In this document: positions 36,267 through 47,979 of the stretch, piece after piece
How the letters are laid out: each line of letters begins with the position of its first letter
Numbering within the stretch: position 1 is the stretch's first letter
DNA from: Oehlia diaphana
Lineage: Eukaryota > Glomeromycota > Glomeromycetes > Glomerales > Glomeraceae
DNA: 64,000 nt
Assembly: GCA_003833135.1 (NCBI GenBank)
Contig: QZLH01000283.1
Span: 28,075 to 92,074 of the forward strand
Reading direction: 5' to 3'
Program-made: the position numbers and the translations under genes
Notes under the pieces: model-generated
Database searches by the model: none
Seen by the model: only the letters and a program-made list of their open reading frames with translations
Told to the model about the DNA's origin: nothing

Positions 36267-37305
36267 AATTACATTGAGATTTAATAAATTAACCAAATAA
36301 ATTCTTGTTACCAAGTTGAATATACCACTTCAAAAGAAAATTGTCTCAACTTTTCAATTAGCTACATGCTGAATATGCTGAATGTAATCGTTTTATTTAT
36401 GGATGTTCTGTGGTACCCCTATTTGAAGACAATTATCATCAGGGATGAAAAAGGTTTCGATTCTGGAGTATTGGAACCATTTTCGAGCTGAACCGAGCAG
36501 CTCAGGTGGAACAAACGATTCCATGAAAGTCGATGTTTCGAAACTGGTTCTCGACTTATTTTATCAAACAATAAAACTAATTTCTTTTGTTTATTATACT
36601 TAATTATGATATATTGATTGTATGTGCTTGATAGTAAAGTAGCAACATTGATAATAAATTTTTATTCTTTAACTGTATATAGTTAAATAATAAAACAACA
36701 ATCAATATTAATAATGTAATAATAAACAAACAAACATTTAAAATATCAATATACTAAAATTTATTGAATAATTTGACTAATTTATTTAAATAATAAGTAA
36801 CTTATAGTACATGTCTATGATAATTAGGGATGTGGGACGACTCCATCAGTTCGGCTCCGGTTCTACGAGGAACATACCAGGAACTGGTTCTGATATGAAA
36901 TTAAATAATTTAATTAAATTATTTAATTTATTTTAAAAAATGAATCAATTTATACTTACCAGAATAAGTTGGTAAGGTTCTTCAAACCCAAAAAGTGATT
37001 TTATATATGGAAAGTTAATTAGATAAGTTACTTAAGTGATTTGAGAAGTATTTTATATACGCGACAATTATGTCACATATGTGATTTCTTTTGGGTAAAG
37101 GAGACACGTGATTATATTCATCCCTTCGTCACATTTGCTAAATTTATCGTTTATTCTTCTACTAGGTATATGTAAAAAAGTATCTAAATTTTGTTTTTTA
37201 ATAAAAATTACTTTCAATTAAAATCGGTAGTCTATATATCCAAATGGTTTTCTTTAATTGCAGAAAATCTTGCTACTTATCATTATTATATTAATGACAA
37301 AGTAC
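36267..37305. other. Spacer with possible degraded element
   Basis: Two GC-richer patches (about 36440-36560 and 36825-36895) contain GGTTC-type words (GAACTGGTTC, GGAACC), suggesting remains of an interspersed repeat. Boundaries could not be set and no gene is supported. Confidence 0.35.
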
Positions 37306-37309
37306 TACG

Positions 37310-37610
37310 GCCCTACCACACAGAGGGACTTCCTAAGAAGTGTACTATGCTCCTCCCATAAAATTACGCATAGCACCATGCCGTTCCACAACCAACAGGT
37401 CCTATCGCAGGACTGACGCAGTAAGCTGGTACCCACGAGCTTACTGAAGTAAGCGCCTATGCTCCAACCCTCGCATAGTACTATACCGCTCCAAAAAATT
37501 CCCAACCAGCCCTACTGTGAGACTGCAGCAAAAGCTGGTATTCACAGGCTTACAAAGTAAGCACGCTATGCTCCCGCCCATGCATAGCATCATGTTGCTC
37601 CAACAAATAA
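37310..37610. repeat. GC-richer tandem repeat, units of about 105-109 bp
   Basis: Units begin GCATAGCACCATGCCG (37368), GCATAGTACTATACCG (37473) and GCATAGCATCATGTTG (37582, partial), each followed by a GGTCCT/GCCCTACTGTGAGACTG core, AGCTGGTA and GCTTACNNAAGTAAGC before CTATGCTCC. A partial unit precedes the first. Internal short palindromes (GCATAG...CTATGC) make each unit fold back. Confidence 0.7.
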
Positions 37611-37614
37611 ATAA

Positions 37615-37740
37615 TAAGGAAAGAAATGGATATGAATAAGATGAAGGGAGGGAAGTGTGTAAAAGGAACAGAAGGACTTATAAGAGAAGAACGAGTGATA
37701 AAAGAAATAAGGAAATGAAGTGAGAGAAAGAGAGAAGATT
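37615..37740. repeat. Purine-rich tract
   Basis: About 125 bases nearly all A and G on the plus strand directly after the tandem repeat, in the style of GGAAAGAAATGG and GAGAGAAAGAGAGAAG. No frame of interest. Confidence 0.5.
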
Positions 37741-37884
37741 GATAAAACGAATATATACTAAAAATTTTTGGAAAGGCTATTTATAAATTTTAGTTATTAG
37801 TCAGGGTATAAAAAATTAAGACAATCTGTGTTTTTTTCCCGCAAAAGAGATGACTCATGATTATTGATCTTGAGTATTAAATTA

Positions 37885-38049
37885 GGACCCCGAAATATAT
37901 AGAAAGGTCAGAGGCAGCCAAAAAATTTTTACTAATAGCTGTACGCATTCTTTCAGGGCCGGAATTATGATAATTTTGGCGAGTGACCAAAAAAGGCAAT
38001 ATCTTTCACCAGGAATTGGTCTGACCTTTTTATGTATATTTCGGGGTCC
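37885..38049. mobile_element. 165 bp MITE with TA target duplication
   Basis: Terminal inverted repeats GGACCCCGAAATATA...AAAGGTCAGA (left) and TCTGACCTTT...TATATTTCGGGGTCC (right) pair over about 28-30 bases with a small gap. Both ends abut a TA dinucleotide (37883-37884 and 38050-38051), as expected of Tc1/mariner-type insertion. There is no coding capacity, so this is a non-autonomous miniature element. Confidence 0.8.
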
Positions 38050-38325
38050 TAGTATATTTACCAATTTTATAATTAAAATTTCATCACACGTGACCGGTGA
38101 CATTTAAAAGTATGTGAAAAAATAAGTGATTATAAACAGTGAATATTAGGTCACGTATAGGTGAAAAAATATAAATACACGTGATAAATAGTGATCATTT
38201 TAAGTCTATAAAAAGGTGAAAAAATTGCACTTGGTTTCATCAATCACGTGAGGTTATTATTGGTTTTTCTTATGAATTGGTGTATCATATTTTTTAATTG
38301 AAAAATCTGCTACCTTTTGACAAAA

Positions 38326-38508
38326 TCAATCAGCGTTAGTTTTAGAAATTAATTTTTGCTGGTAATGATTATAAACTTCTTTAACTCGTGTTGGGCGTCG
38401 TCTGGTCAAATGTCCATAAAGGAAACAACACCTTCCTAAAGACGTCCTTACAACCCATAAACATTTATCTGAACAGTTACTCAATTTTAAAAAAAATATA
38501 TTCATCAT
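38326..38508 (-). CDS. Short cysteine-containing frame, unrecognised
   Basis: A 60 aa frame starting MMNIFFLKLSNCSDKCLWVV, with a C-x3-C, a CC pair and a basic stretch HLTRRRPTRVKEVY. Base composition is less AT-rich than the surroundings. It lies head-to-head with the broken frame at 38585, so both may be pieces of one degraded element. Coding status is doubtful. Confidence 0.2.
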   Translation of the reverse strand: MMNIFFLKLSNCSDKCLWVVRTSLGRCCFLYGHLTRRRPTRVKEVYNHYQQKLISKTNAD

Positions 38509-38584
38509 ATTAATTGCTTAAAATTAAAATGCAATCGCATGCTTTCATATCTTATTCCACGGAAAAAAGCTCATCGTAGACATT

Positions 38585-38845
38585 ATGATGCTACAACATC
38601 CTAGAGGTACATCAAAATCTAAGAAACGAAAACTTAAATCTATGAAACACCCTGATCTTCAGTTTAATAACGAAGAAGAGAAGGATGATCACCATCCCGG
38701 CTCCCAATTTTGGATAAATATTAAAAACTTATCACCTACCACCTGGGAATTTTGATCAGAATGGCGCCTACAAAATAAATTAATAACAAACATTTTAACT
38801 TGTTATTTTGACGAACAAAAATTAATTGGTAATATAAAGCTGTAA
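38585..38845 (+). pseudogene. Broken coding fragment with internal TGA
   Basis: From ATG 38585 the frame reads MMLQHPRGTSKSKKRKLKSM, then a polar region and FWINIKNLSPTTWEF, and meets TGA at 38753-38755. The same frame continues SEWRLQNKLITNILTCYF to TAA 38843-38845. Composition and the W-E-F / S-E-W-R pattern look protein-like, and the single TGA probably replaces a sense codon. I do not recognise the family; transposon origin is possible. Confidence 0.35.
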
Positions 38846-39319
38846 AGAAATCATTTTAACTAAATTAGTTAACTACAGTAATTTGCCATTGTAAATATTT
38901 TATTAAATTTAAATTGTTAGGCTGAAAGATTATCACTGGAGTTACTTGAAATGTTTAGACCGATGACGATAACAACAACCATAGCCACACTTAGCCACAG
39001 TCAAATCATTCAATACAGGGATTTTTAATATCCAGAAATCTTGAATTGATTAAACAATATTTTGTTTTACTGCGTGCTACTGCGTGTAACAATGAATAGA
39101 TTTGTATTGTTTTTTTTTGTTTTTCTTCTATATAAATTAGGTTTAGATTTTGTAGATTTTGTGGAATGTAAATAAAATGTACATCTTTTGAATGAAGATT
39201 ATTTTGGACAATCATTTAGATCGTAATATTTATAAATGAGGTCCGTACTTTTTAAACTTGTAAGAAAAAAAAAAAAAGAAAAAATTTTTTTTTATTTGAA
39301 GTCCTACAATACGTTATAA
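38846..39319. other. Spacer upstream of the glycine-rich gene
   Basis: No gene supported. An A-run at 39268-39285 lies just before the next start codon. Confidence 0.5.
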
Positions 39320-42300
39320 ATGAATGTTACAATTGATGCGTCGGGTTCTCATGGACATGATGCTTCAAATGGATATAATTATGGGAAAGGCGCAGATGCG
39401 GGCAGTGTTGTCCATTTTTCATATCCCAAGCATTTTAGATTGTCCCACACTATGTCCCACACTATGTCCCAAGCTGTCCCACATTATGTCCCAGTTGTCC
39501 CAGGCATATTTGGGACATGTTCCAGCACAACACTGGATGCAGGTCAACCCGGTATAGGTTCTAATGGCGGGAATATAGATGTTACCTTATCATCTGTTTC
39601 GTATTCAAATGAACCCGGTCTTATTAATATTTATGGTACAAAAACTTATTCAAATGGGCATGTGGAATACATTAATAGCGATTATAATCTTGGTACAGAA
39701 GGATTAATTCATTTTACATCTGTTGGAGGTAACGGAGGAAATGGAGGAAGAGGTACAAATGGTCATGGTACGTTTAAATTATTATTTATACTTACAAATT
39801 TTATTATTGAAAAAATCTAATATTATCGTTTATTGTAATAGATGGTTATAATGGGAGTAACGGAATTGATGCAACCATTTCTACAATTGGCACAAATGGT
39901 GGACGAGGAGGTAATGGTGGTCGTGGAGGACGAGGAAGTTCAGGTGGTAATGGTGGTAATGGTGGTCATATTAAAATAAGTGTGAATGAATATGATGCTC
40001 ATTTACTTATGCTAATTGGTGAGTTTGAAGTATCAGGCGGTAGAGGTGGTAAACCTGGGTATCATGGAATAGGTGGAAAAGGTGGTAGAGGTGGGATGGG
40101 TGGTAAATCATATTCTTGGACGGAAACTATACCTGCAGTATATGAATATCCAAGTAACAATGCCTTAACCAGATATGATCCGAACACTGTTGATGCTACT
40201 ATCCATTTTCGTGGAATTGAAGAAACCAAGTATAGAATAAGAAACACGGGAAACAGCTGGGAGCAATCACGTTATTATGATGCTAGTATTTCAATTGATT
40301 CTGGTAATTCTAATGCATTAACAAGATATAATGGACCTCCTATCGAATATTATAGTGCTGAAAAAACTTATCAATATAATAGAGGATTTGGAGAAGCTGA
40401 CATCTATCATCTTAGACAAGATGATATCTATCTACATGGTACAGTAAATGCTAATTATCATGATAATTTTAGATTAATCGAGCCAGCCAAGCCTCCCGAA
40501 CCTATATTAATTACTCCTGAAAAAATTATCACTCATACAAATCCTGGAGGGAAAGATGGAGATAATGGGTGCCGTGGGTATACTCCTACAGAATTATTAA
40601 GTGAAGGATATATTGGAACAAATGGTAGTTTTGAATTTGGTGTTATAAATGAATATGGCAAATGGCAACGTAGAGATGAAAAATTTTGTAAATTAGAAAT
40701 CAATTCGGTTGAATGTGTAATACAAAATAAGTCTGGAATCTTTGAACCTGGAAGCTCTATTAATGTTGATATGGAAATTTTTAATACAGGATGTCCAACA
40801 CCAAAATATACTCCTATTAGAATTGAACTTGATGAATATAATACTTGGATTGTAAATAATCCAAAGGTTGATGCACCATTAAATTTGCTAGACCATGATA
40901 CAAAATATATTGGAAGCGATCAAGGAATGACGATAAAAATTAATGATCCAAAAGTTGTAACAAATGGAATACCATTGTCTGTACCTATAAATTTAAATAA
41001 ATTTAAAGCAACAATGACAAAAATTGAAAGGCCTGTATCAATCTTAACTCATTCATCAATTTCTTTTGTCATTCAACAACCAATTAATATAAGTGAGGTA
41101 ATATCCATACGTTCTCCTGGTGGTTTACAATATGAAGTATTTTGGTTCGTTAATAATATTAGTTATTTAAGCTTCGGAAAAGATTCAACATTTAGACGAT
41201 TAATCAGAACCAAATTAACTAGAGGGGAATCAACTGGTATTGAAATTGATAACCAAGAAATTAGATATTTAGAAGCATATCAAACTATTCAAATTACAAG
41301 TAAACTTTCACTTGATCAAGATTATAATGGAATTCAACAATTTACCGTAACTTTACAGATTGGTGATAATGACGATCGACCTAATATTCTCAAATCCATT
41401 CAAACTCGTAAATTTACGATTCAACCACCATTAGCAGAAAATATATCACATTTATTTCTTGATGTAACGAAAAATGAATGTATTAATCTTGCTGGTTCTA
41501 ACACTTCATATTGTAAGGATAATGGATCGATTAATTTAACTTTATCAAAAGAAATTCATTATTCTGTCAAAGGTTCAATCAAATTTGGGGATGGTACATT
41601 AATTTTGTTAGATCATAATTTTAATTTTGATAAAGATGCTTTTATTTATATTACACAAAAAACTTCTCCAATGAGATGTGATGTAAACCTTATCACAGAC
41701 GAAAATGAATCTCATATATTTGCTTTGATAGCAAATACATTTGATGATAGAAGCAACAAAATTGATTGGAAATTTCAAACAATTAATAGAATTAATAATA
41801 ACATTAATACATATTCTACGCCTTTTAAACTTCGGGTTGAACATATTATTCATTATATTGATCATGGTACAAAAATTTTTGAACCAAATTGTAAAGGATT
41901 TATTGAAAAAGTCATAATATTTAATGAAGGTGAAATGCCTTCACCAAATAATCAAAATATTATCATTTCACTTTCACCTACAAGTAATATAATTCCTGAT
42001 GATTCATTTTTTAGAATTAATAAGCCAATTCCTTATTGTGGAACGTTTGAATCAGAGAACATAAATTTGAGATTTTCTATCAAAAGTAATGAAAATGGAT
42101 TTAATAATATTATTCCTTTACGTATTAAAGATCATATTAAATTCAACACTAATATTAAATCAATTAATCATATAATGCAAAATTTTGATAATTTTTCATT
42201 ACAAGAAATTACCATTCAATATCCTATTGAGATGGGAGAATATTTGGGTTACAGAAATCCTTCTTCAATAGAAGAAATTTATAGTTTATATTGGAAAATT

Positions 42301-45300
42301 AAGAATATTAGTAATGTAGAATTTGGTAAATCTTCAAATATTAGTCGTCTTATAGTTACTTCAGTAGATAATAATATTCCAAATAATGTCTTACATATAA
42401 AAGAAATTGAATCTTTAATGAGTGAAAACTATTCATTAGAAACGACCAAAATTAAAATCAGTGATGAAACTTTACTCAACCCATTTAATTTTAAATTATA
42501 CTTAGGTTCAATAGAAACACCTGAAACATTATTGCCGATTCAATCATATCCATTCCATTTATTACCATTATCACGTGAAGATACATATAAAAAATTTGAT
42601 TTGGTATTTGATTTAAATGAAGGACGGTTAGCTTTGAATAATCAACAATTAAATGATTACATCCAACCTGGAAATTTCAAATTTACGATATCTACACCAA
42701 AATCAAAAGATGTTAAAGTTGGGGATGTTGAAATTCAAGGAAAATTACAATATACGAACGGTTGGATGATTAAGATTAATGAACGGTTCACTTTGGACAT
42801 ATCCGGTTGGATATACTTGTATACAAATGGAAAAGACAATATTTCCACCGGATCAATTAATATTAAGGTCGCACAAGAAGATACACATCTTCTTTATTTA
42901 ATTGATAAATCTTGTTTAGAAAAATGTGATGATCAATTATATCGAGTGATAGATAATAATAAAAATCTCGAATATAATAGAATATATCAACTTACTTTAG
43001 TTAATTATGATTGTACTCCAGTAGATGATAGTGGAATATATGAACCTGGAGGTCGAATAGTTATACGTAAAATTGAAGTTGAAAATACTGGTGGTATGCC
43101 AACCCCAACCAGTCATGATATTGAAATCTCCATTAATCTTTTAAATTCAACTGAAATTTCTTTACCAAATGATAATAGATTAAAATTACCTAAACCTATT
43201 GAAAATTCTGTGAAAAAAATATTAAATTCAATTAAAAGTGACGATGAATTATGCTTGGAATTTCAAATAAATCAACAAAGTAAAGCTTCAAGGGATAAAC
43301 CATTAAATATAACAGGAAAGATAAATTTAAAAGCCATAATGTTTGGAATTAATCGGGAAATAAAAAATTTTACATTACCAAAACAATTTAATATACAATA
43401 TCCGATTCAAATTTGTCCTGATACTGAAATTCAAGATATTCCATATAAAAATATAACAAGAATTACTTGGAGATTAAATAATATTAGTCAAATTGATTTT
43501 GGATCAGAATCAAAATTAAAGAGGGTTATTAAAGTTCAAGTTAAAATTGAAAAAATGACACCAAAAAATAGTTTGAAATTCAAAACTGACCGAGGTTTAA
43601 ATGATATTTTTGAACAAGAAATTTCATTATTAGAAGCTAAACAATCAAAAGATACGTTTTGTGAATTGGTTAGAACATTAAAAAATCAACATTCAACAGT
43701 TATAGATGCAAACCTATCTATTACACTTTTTATTGGTTCCATACAATTACCTGGTAGAGAATTTGATATTGAAATACGAAACAAATATATTGAAGTTTTT
43801 CCAAGTTATGAATCAAATAGCGATTCCGACGTTTTACTTGTAGCAAATGCTAAAACCACTAAAAAAGATACCATTTATTGGAATGAGTTATGTCGAAAAT
43901 TTGGATTATCAATGTCTATTTGGAATATTAAAAGAGAAGGATATTTTGAATTATTTGAATCTAGTATAATTAAAGATTATTTAGGGAAATCTATAGTCAT
44001 ACTTAATGATGAATTAAATGAGAACAAATATATAAATCAAACCATAAATTATCTTGATCCTAATCAGTTTTATCAAACTGTTAAATATTATAATATCAAA
44101 TTTTTTTTAATCGGAATGAATGTTAGTGATCAAAAAATCAAAGAATTATTTATACCAATAGAGATGATTAATACCAAACCTATAACATCATATGAAAGAG
44201 TCAAACGTTATATAAAAAGTACGAAGAAGTTGATAATAAGCGAAGATAGGAAATATGAAAAATCCGAAGAAAAAATTGTTCAAAATCTTAAAAGAACGTT
44301 AGATTTGGAATGTATTAATACTCATTTATTACCAGGAGATATGAATTGTTTTGCATCAGAAGAATCATATAGAATGAATAAATTACGAAAATTATCAAAA
44401 TCTTTACAAAAAATTTATCCAGGAGATCAACATATTATCTTATCAACAATCAGTAATAATAATGATTATGATCAAATTACTTTATGTAAAACCACCAATA
44501 GGACAAAACAATATTTAACGTATAATTCCGTTCAACTAGATGATATCGATGATCATCAGATTGAAAGGATGACTATGATTGGATTATTAACTTGTATTCC
44601 ATTTTCGAAAAGGCTTGAAAAATTACAACAAATTTTATTTGACCCTATACAAGATGTAGATCAGAAAAAAGTTCTTAAAAGTTTGATTGAAGCTGATCTA
44701 GCAATGGAATTAAATGGGTTATGTGGATCGAATATAATTTCAAAGAAAATGAAATTAATGATATCAGATATTTTATTAATACAATTAAAATTATTTGGAA
44801 AATTTTGTGAATTTGTTAAATTTATAATTTCAAAAGAAAATTCATTTTCTGGTGAACATACAAAATGGGCATTAAGTGTTTTTGCAAAATTAAAAATTTT
44901 GCTTCATTATTCTAATAATATATTATTTTTTAAAAATAATACTCGAATTTATGAATTAAAACAAATTATTTATGATGGTTATTTAAGAGCTTTTGAAAAA
45001 TGTAATGATCAATATTATCCTTTATTACATTATTTAAAAATTAAGGCTAAAAGTATAAAAAAGAATTGGAAAAATAATTTTGAATTAAAGCACAATAAAA
45101 AAGAAAAATTGAAGCTTTTTAGAGGTTATATGATAGGAATTTTAATATCAAATAATTTAAAAACTGATAATGAATTATTTAATGATGATTTAGATATTAT
45201 TCTATCAGATGATGATTATAAGATTATTGAACAAAATCATAAAAATACTATTAATAGAATTGAAAAAATAAAAACAAAACATCAAGAACAGATTGAATTA

Positions 45301-45579
45301 TTAGAACATCAAGCTAATTTTGAAAATTTGGAATCAGAAAATACTAATTTCTTATTTAATCATGGAACTGAAGTAAATAATATTGGTTCTGCTAAAGATA
45401 TTACTGAAACTGCAAATCAAGGATTAGAAGCATCTAATTTTGGATCTGAAGATATTACCGTGATTACGAATCAAGGATTAGAAGCATCTAATTTTGGGTC
45501 TGAAGATATTACCGTGATTTCGAATCAAGGATTAGAAGCATCTAATTTCGGGTCTGAAGATACTACCATAAATCCGTGA
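39320..45579 (+). CDS. Giant glycine-rich protein with three internal modules
   Basis: Function unknown. Exons 39320-39767 and 39842-45579 (CATG|GTACGT...TAATAG|ATGG) join to 2061 aa. No clear signal peptide. Residues about 137-240 are collagen-like Gly-rich (GGNGGNGGRGTNGHG, GGRGGNGGRGGRGSSGGNGG). Three modules of about 385 residues follow, each with a motif like FEPGSSINVDMEIFNTG (about 449), FEPNCKGFIEKVIIFNEG (829) or YEPGGRIVIRKIEVENTG (1215), and later WFVNNISYLSFGK (583), WKIKNISNVEFGK (965) or WRLNNISQIDFGS (1359). These look like beta-sandwich repeats. Residues about 1460-1960 are alpha/beta then helical and unrecognised. The tail has an 18-residue repeat ending in a frameshift. Similar glycine-rich giants occur as families in Glomeromycotina (background). 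Confidence 0.75.
39441..39530. repeat. TGTCCCA tandem motif inside exon 1
   Basis: Five to six TGTCCCA words, then TTTGGGACATGTTCC in reverse sense, lie within the coding exon and encode a run such as LSHTMSHTMSQAVPHYVPVV. The reading frame is kept. It looks like a small palindromic insertion or slippage expansion in the glycine-rich N terminus. Confidence 0.5.
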
Positions 45580-45640
45580 TTACGAATCAAGGATTGGAAG
45601 CATCTAATTTCAGGTCTGAATTGGAACTGAAACTTCATGA
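45415..45640 (+). repeat. 54 bp (18 aa) tandem repeat at the end of the giant gene
   Basis: Units encoding NQGLEASNFGSEDITVIT begin at 45415, 45469, 45523 and 45585. The first three are spaced 54 bp. The last is spaced 62 bp because of an 8-base insertion (ATAAATCC), which brings in TGA 45577-45579. The fourth unit and about 70 further open codons lie beyond that stop in a shifted frame. Confidence 0.85.
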
Positions 45641-47264
45641 TGTTTTTTATATAGCAATTATATGTCATTATTGTTCTAAAAAAAAATATTATTCGCTATT
45701 TATATTATATACAGTATATTATTTGATTGAAATTTTAAAGAAAATGGCACTTTTATATAAAAATATAACAATGAATTTGGTTTTCATTTGTAAGGTAGCC
45801 ATAATTTGTTAGCTGATTAATATATCACATTTCATAGTGAATATGGGCAAAATCATAAAGGAGTTAAATTATTATAATTTCATTTAGTTGTATATTTTGT
45901 CTCATTCTTATGATTGATATAATGATTCCCAAAACTGTTTTATAAATTACAAAAGCAGGGTAGATATTTTAAAATATTCGGTAAAATTTTTTATTTTTTT
46001 GATTATATTAAAAATAAATCAATACTCAATTATTATCGATTTTTACCAAAATAATTTTAACTAGTTAAAATTGACTTAAAGGCTGATATTTTTTTCCTTA
46101 CCTTCATCTTAAAACAGAATTATAATTAAAATAGTTTTAACTTTGTTAAATCACTAAGATCTGAGTAATTGTACTCTACTAAAATCATTAATATATAGGT
46201 TGTCATAAGTAAATATATTAATTATATCAGTCATATAAATAAAAATTGAAAAACTCTTTTGCAATATTAACAGTTAAAGAAAATTTTATTGCTTGTTTAA
46301 AGACTTCTTCCCATAACAATCCAGAAATGATCCGTGTCAGTGAAAATGTTGACATTTTGCAACGTGATACTATGGAAAGAATGGAAGAAAAATAAACAGT
46401 TAGCATATGATTCTGCAGATCGTGATCTCTTGAAAGAAAAAGAATATTAACTAGAAGCAATGACAATTATGTTCTTTTAACTGCTGCATGGTTTGATATA
46501 CTCTAATAGTCTTTCCGGATGCATATGAATTATGTAAAGCTACTGAAACAATTTGTTTTGCCTACATATTATAATATAGGATGTAGAAACGGTAATTATG
46601 ATGGGTAAATTTTTTCCGATTGATGATATTATACCGAATGTAATAATATAATTCCCTTGTCTGAATATATCATAAGAATAATATATTTATTTCTAAAATC
46701 AAGATCCATATTTAAATCGTTCGATTCCACTTTCGTCATCATGATATTGTACTAACATTAACGTATGAAATTATTTGTAGAGGTTTGAATCTTCGAACAA
46801 AAACAAAAACATGAAGAAGACACTATACTACTATTGTGATGGCCACCCTAAATAGAGGAACGAAACTACAAAATCAGTTCAATATCACGTGATACTGTAA
46901 ACTCGGTTCATAGTTTAATTGTAGTCATCTGTACCACTCACCTCAAATATAATGCACATGTATAATATTGTTTTATCGTAACACTAGATCGATATCCAAG
47001 TAATTGTACACTTATTATGGGATTGCCTCTTATTTCACAATGCTATTTCAAGTATACAATATTCCTTTTATGACGGTAGTCCATTGTTACTAGCGTAAAA
47101 GTATGAAAAACTTCCTAATAAATCCAAATGACATCATATCAGGAATTATCAATCGATATTTAACAGAGCTTCTTCACCAACAATAAAAGAGCTGTACCAA
47201 TCTTAGAAGTTGAATCAGATCCGTCGGTTAAGCGGCAACCTATTTTATAAACGAAGTAGATAAT
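45640..47264. other. Spacer after the giant gene
   Basis: The first part (to 45812) is the former C-terminal reading frame beyond the frameshift. The rest shows no supported gene; a frame at 46227-46466 on the minus strand carries no motif. Confidence 0.45.
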
Positions 47265-47560
47265 TTACAATATGAAAGAAATATTTTGATTTTGTTAATA
47301 ATATTAGTAATTTAAGTTTCGGTCAAGATTCAAGATTTAAAAAATTAAATTAATAAGAGGTGAATCAGAAACAGATAATTAAAGAAATTATTTGGAAGCA
47401 AACCATTCGATTCAAATTACAAAATTACAAGTAAACTTTTACTTTGATCGAAATTCAACAATTTACCGTACAGTTCCTTTACGTATTAACATTCGATAGT
47501 ACTTTTGAATCATTTAATCATAATTTTACAAAATTTTAGTAATAGTTCACAATATCTTAT
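47265..47560 (+). pseudogene. Decayed fragment of a paralogue of the giant glycine-rich gene
   Basis: 47275-47465 matches 41130-41350 of the giant gene: both carry GTTAATAATATTAGT, TTTAAG-TTCGG and, further on, TTCAAATTACAAGTAAACTT. 47470-47555 then matches a region about 800 bp further along (near 42112-42200), with TTCCTTTACGTATTAA and an AATCATAATTTTACAAAATTTT-like segment. All frames have stops. The fragment is therefore an internally deleted, degenerate copy in the same orientation. Confidence 0.65.
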
Positions 47561-47979
47561 TAACAATACATCTTATAACAAATATAACAAATATACAATT
47601 CCACACCTGAAAGTATAACACTTTTAGTAAAAAAATACGAACTCTTTTAATAGATTGAATTTCTTTTTCATTATCGTTTGAGTGGTCTGATAAGCAGGAC
47701 GTGCCTATCTAGCTAATAGAATAATTGGATGATAAACAATTCTTTTATAGTATTTGTATATCCAGAGGATATTTCTTGTCTATATTATAAAACAATTGTC
47801 TGAACAATAAAGTAGATTTCTGTTCTAAGTTTTAAAATTATGATAAAAAGAACAATACGAAAATTATGAATTATTTTATTAACGTAAAATTTTATTTTCT
47901 GGCATTCTTTAAAAGAATTCTTGGATTTCGAATAAATTACAATATTAAAAAAAAAATAAATAATAAATGTTGAGCATTT
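47561..47979. other. Spacer 3' of the P450 gene
   Basis: No coding or structural feature supported. It should hold the P450 3' untranslated region. Confidence 0.45.

Noticed and set aside
37882..38103. 73 aa frame on the minus strand
   Set aside because: It coincides with the 165 bp MITE and reads through its terminal repeats.
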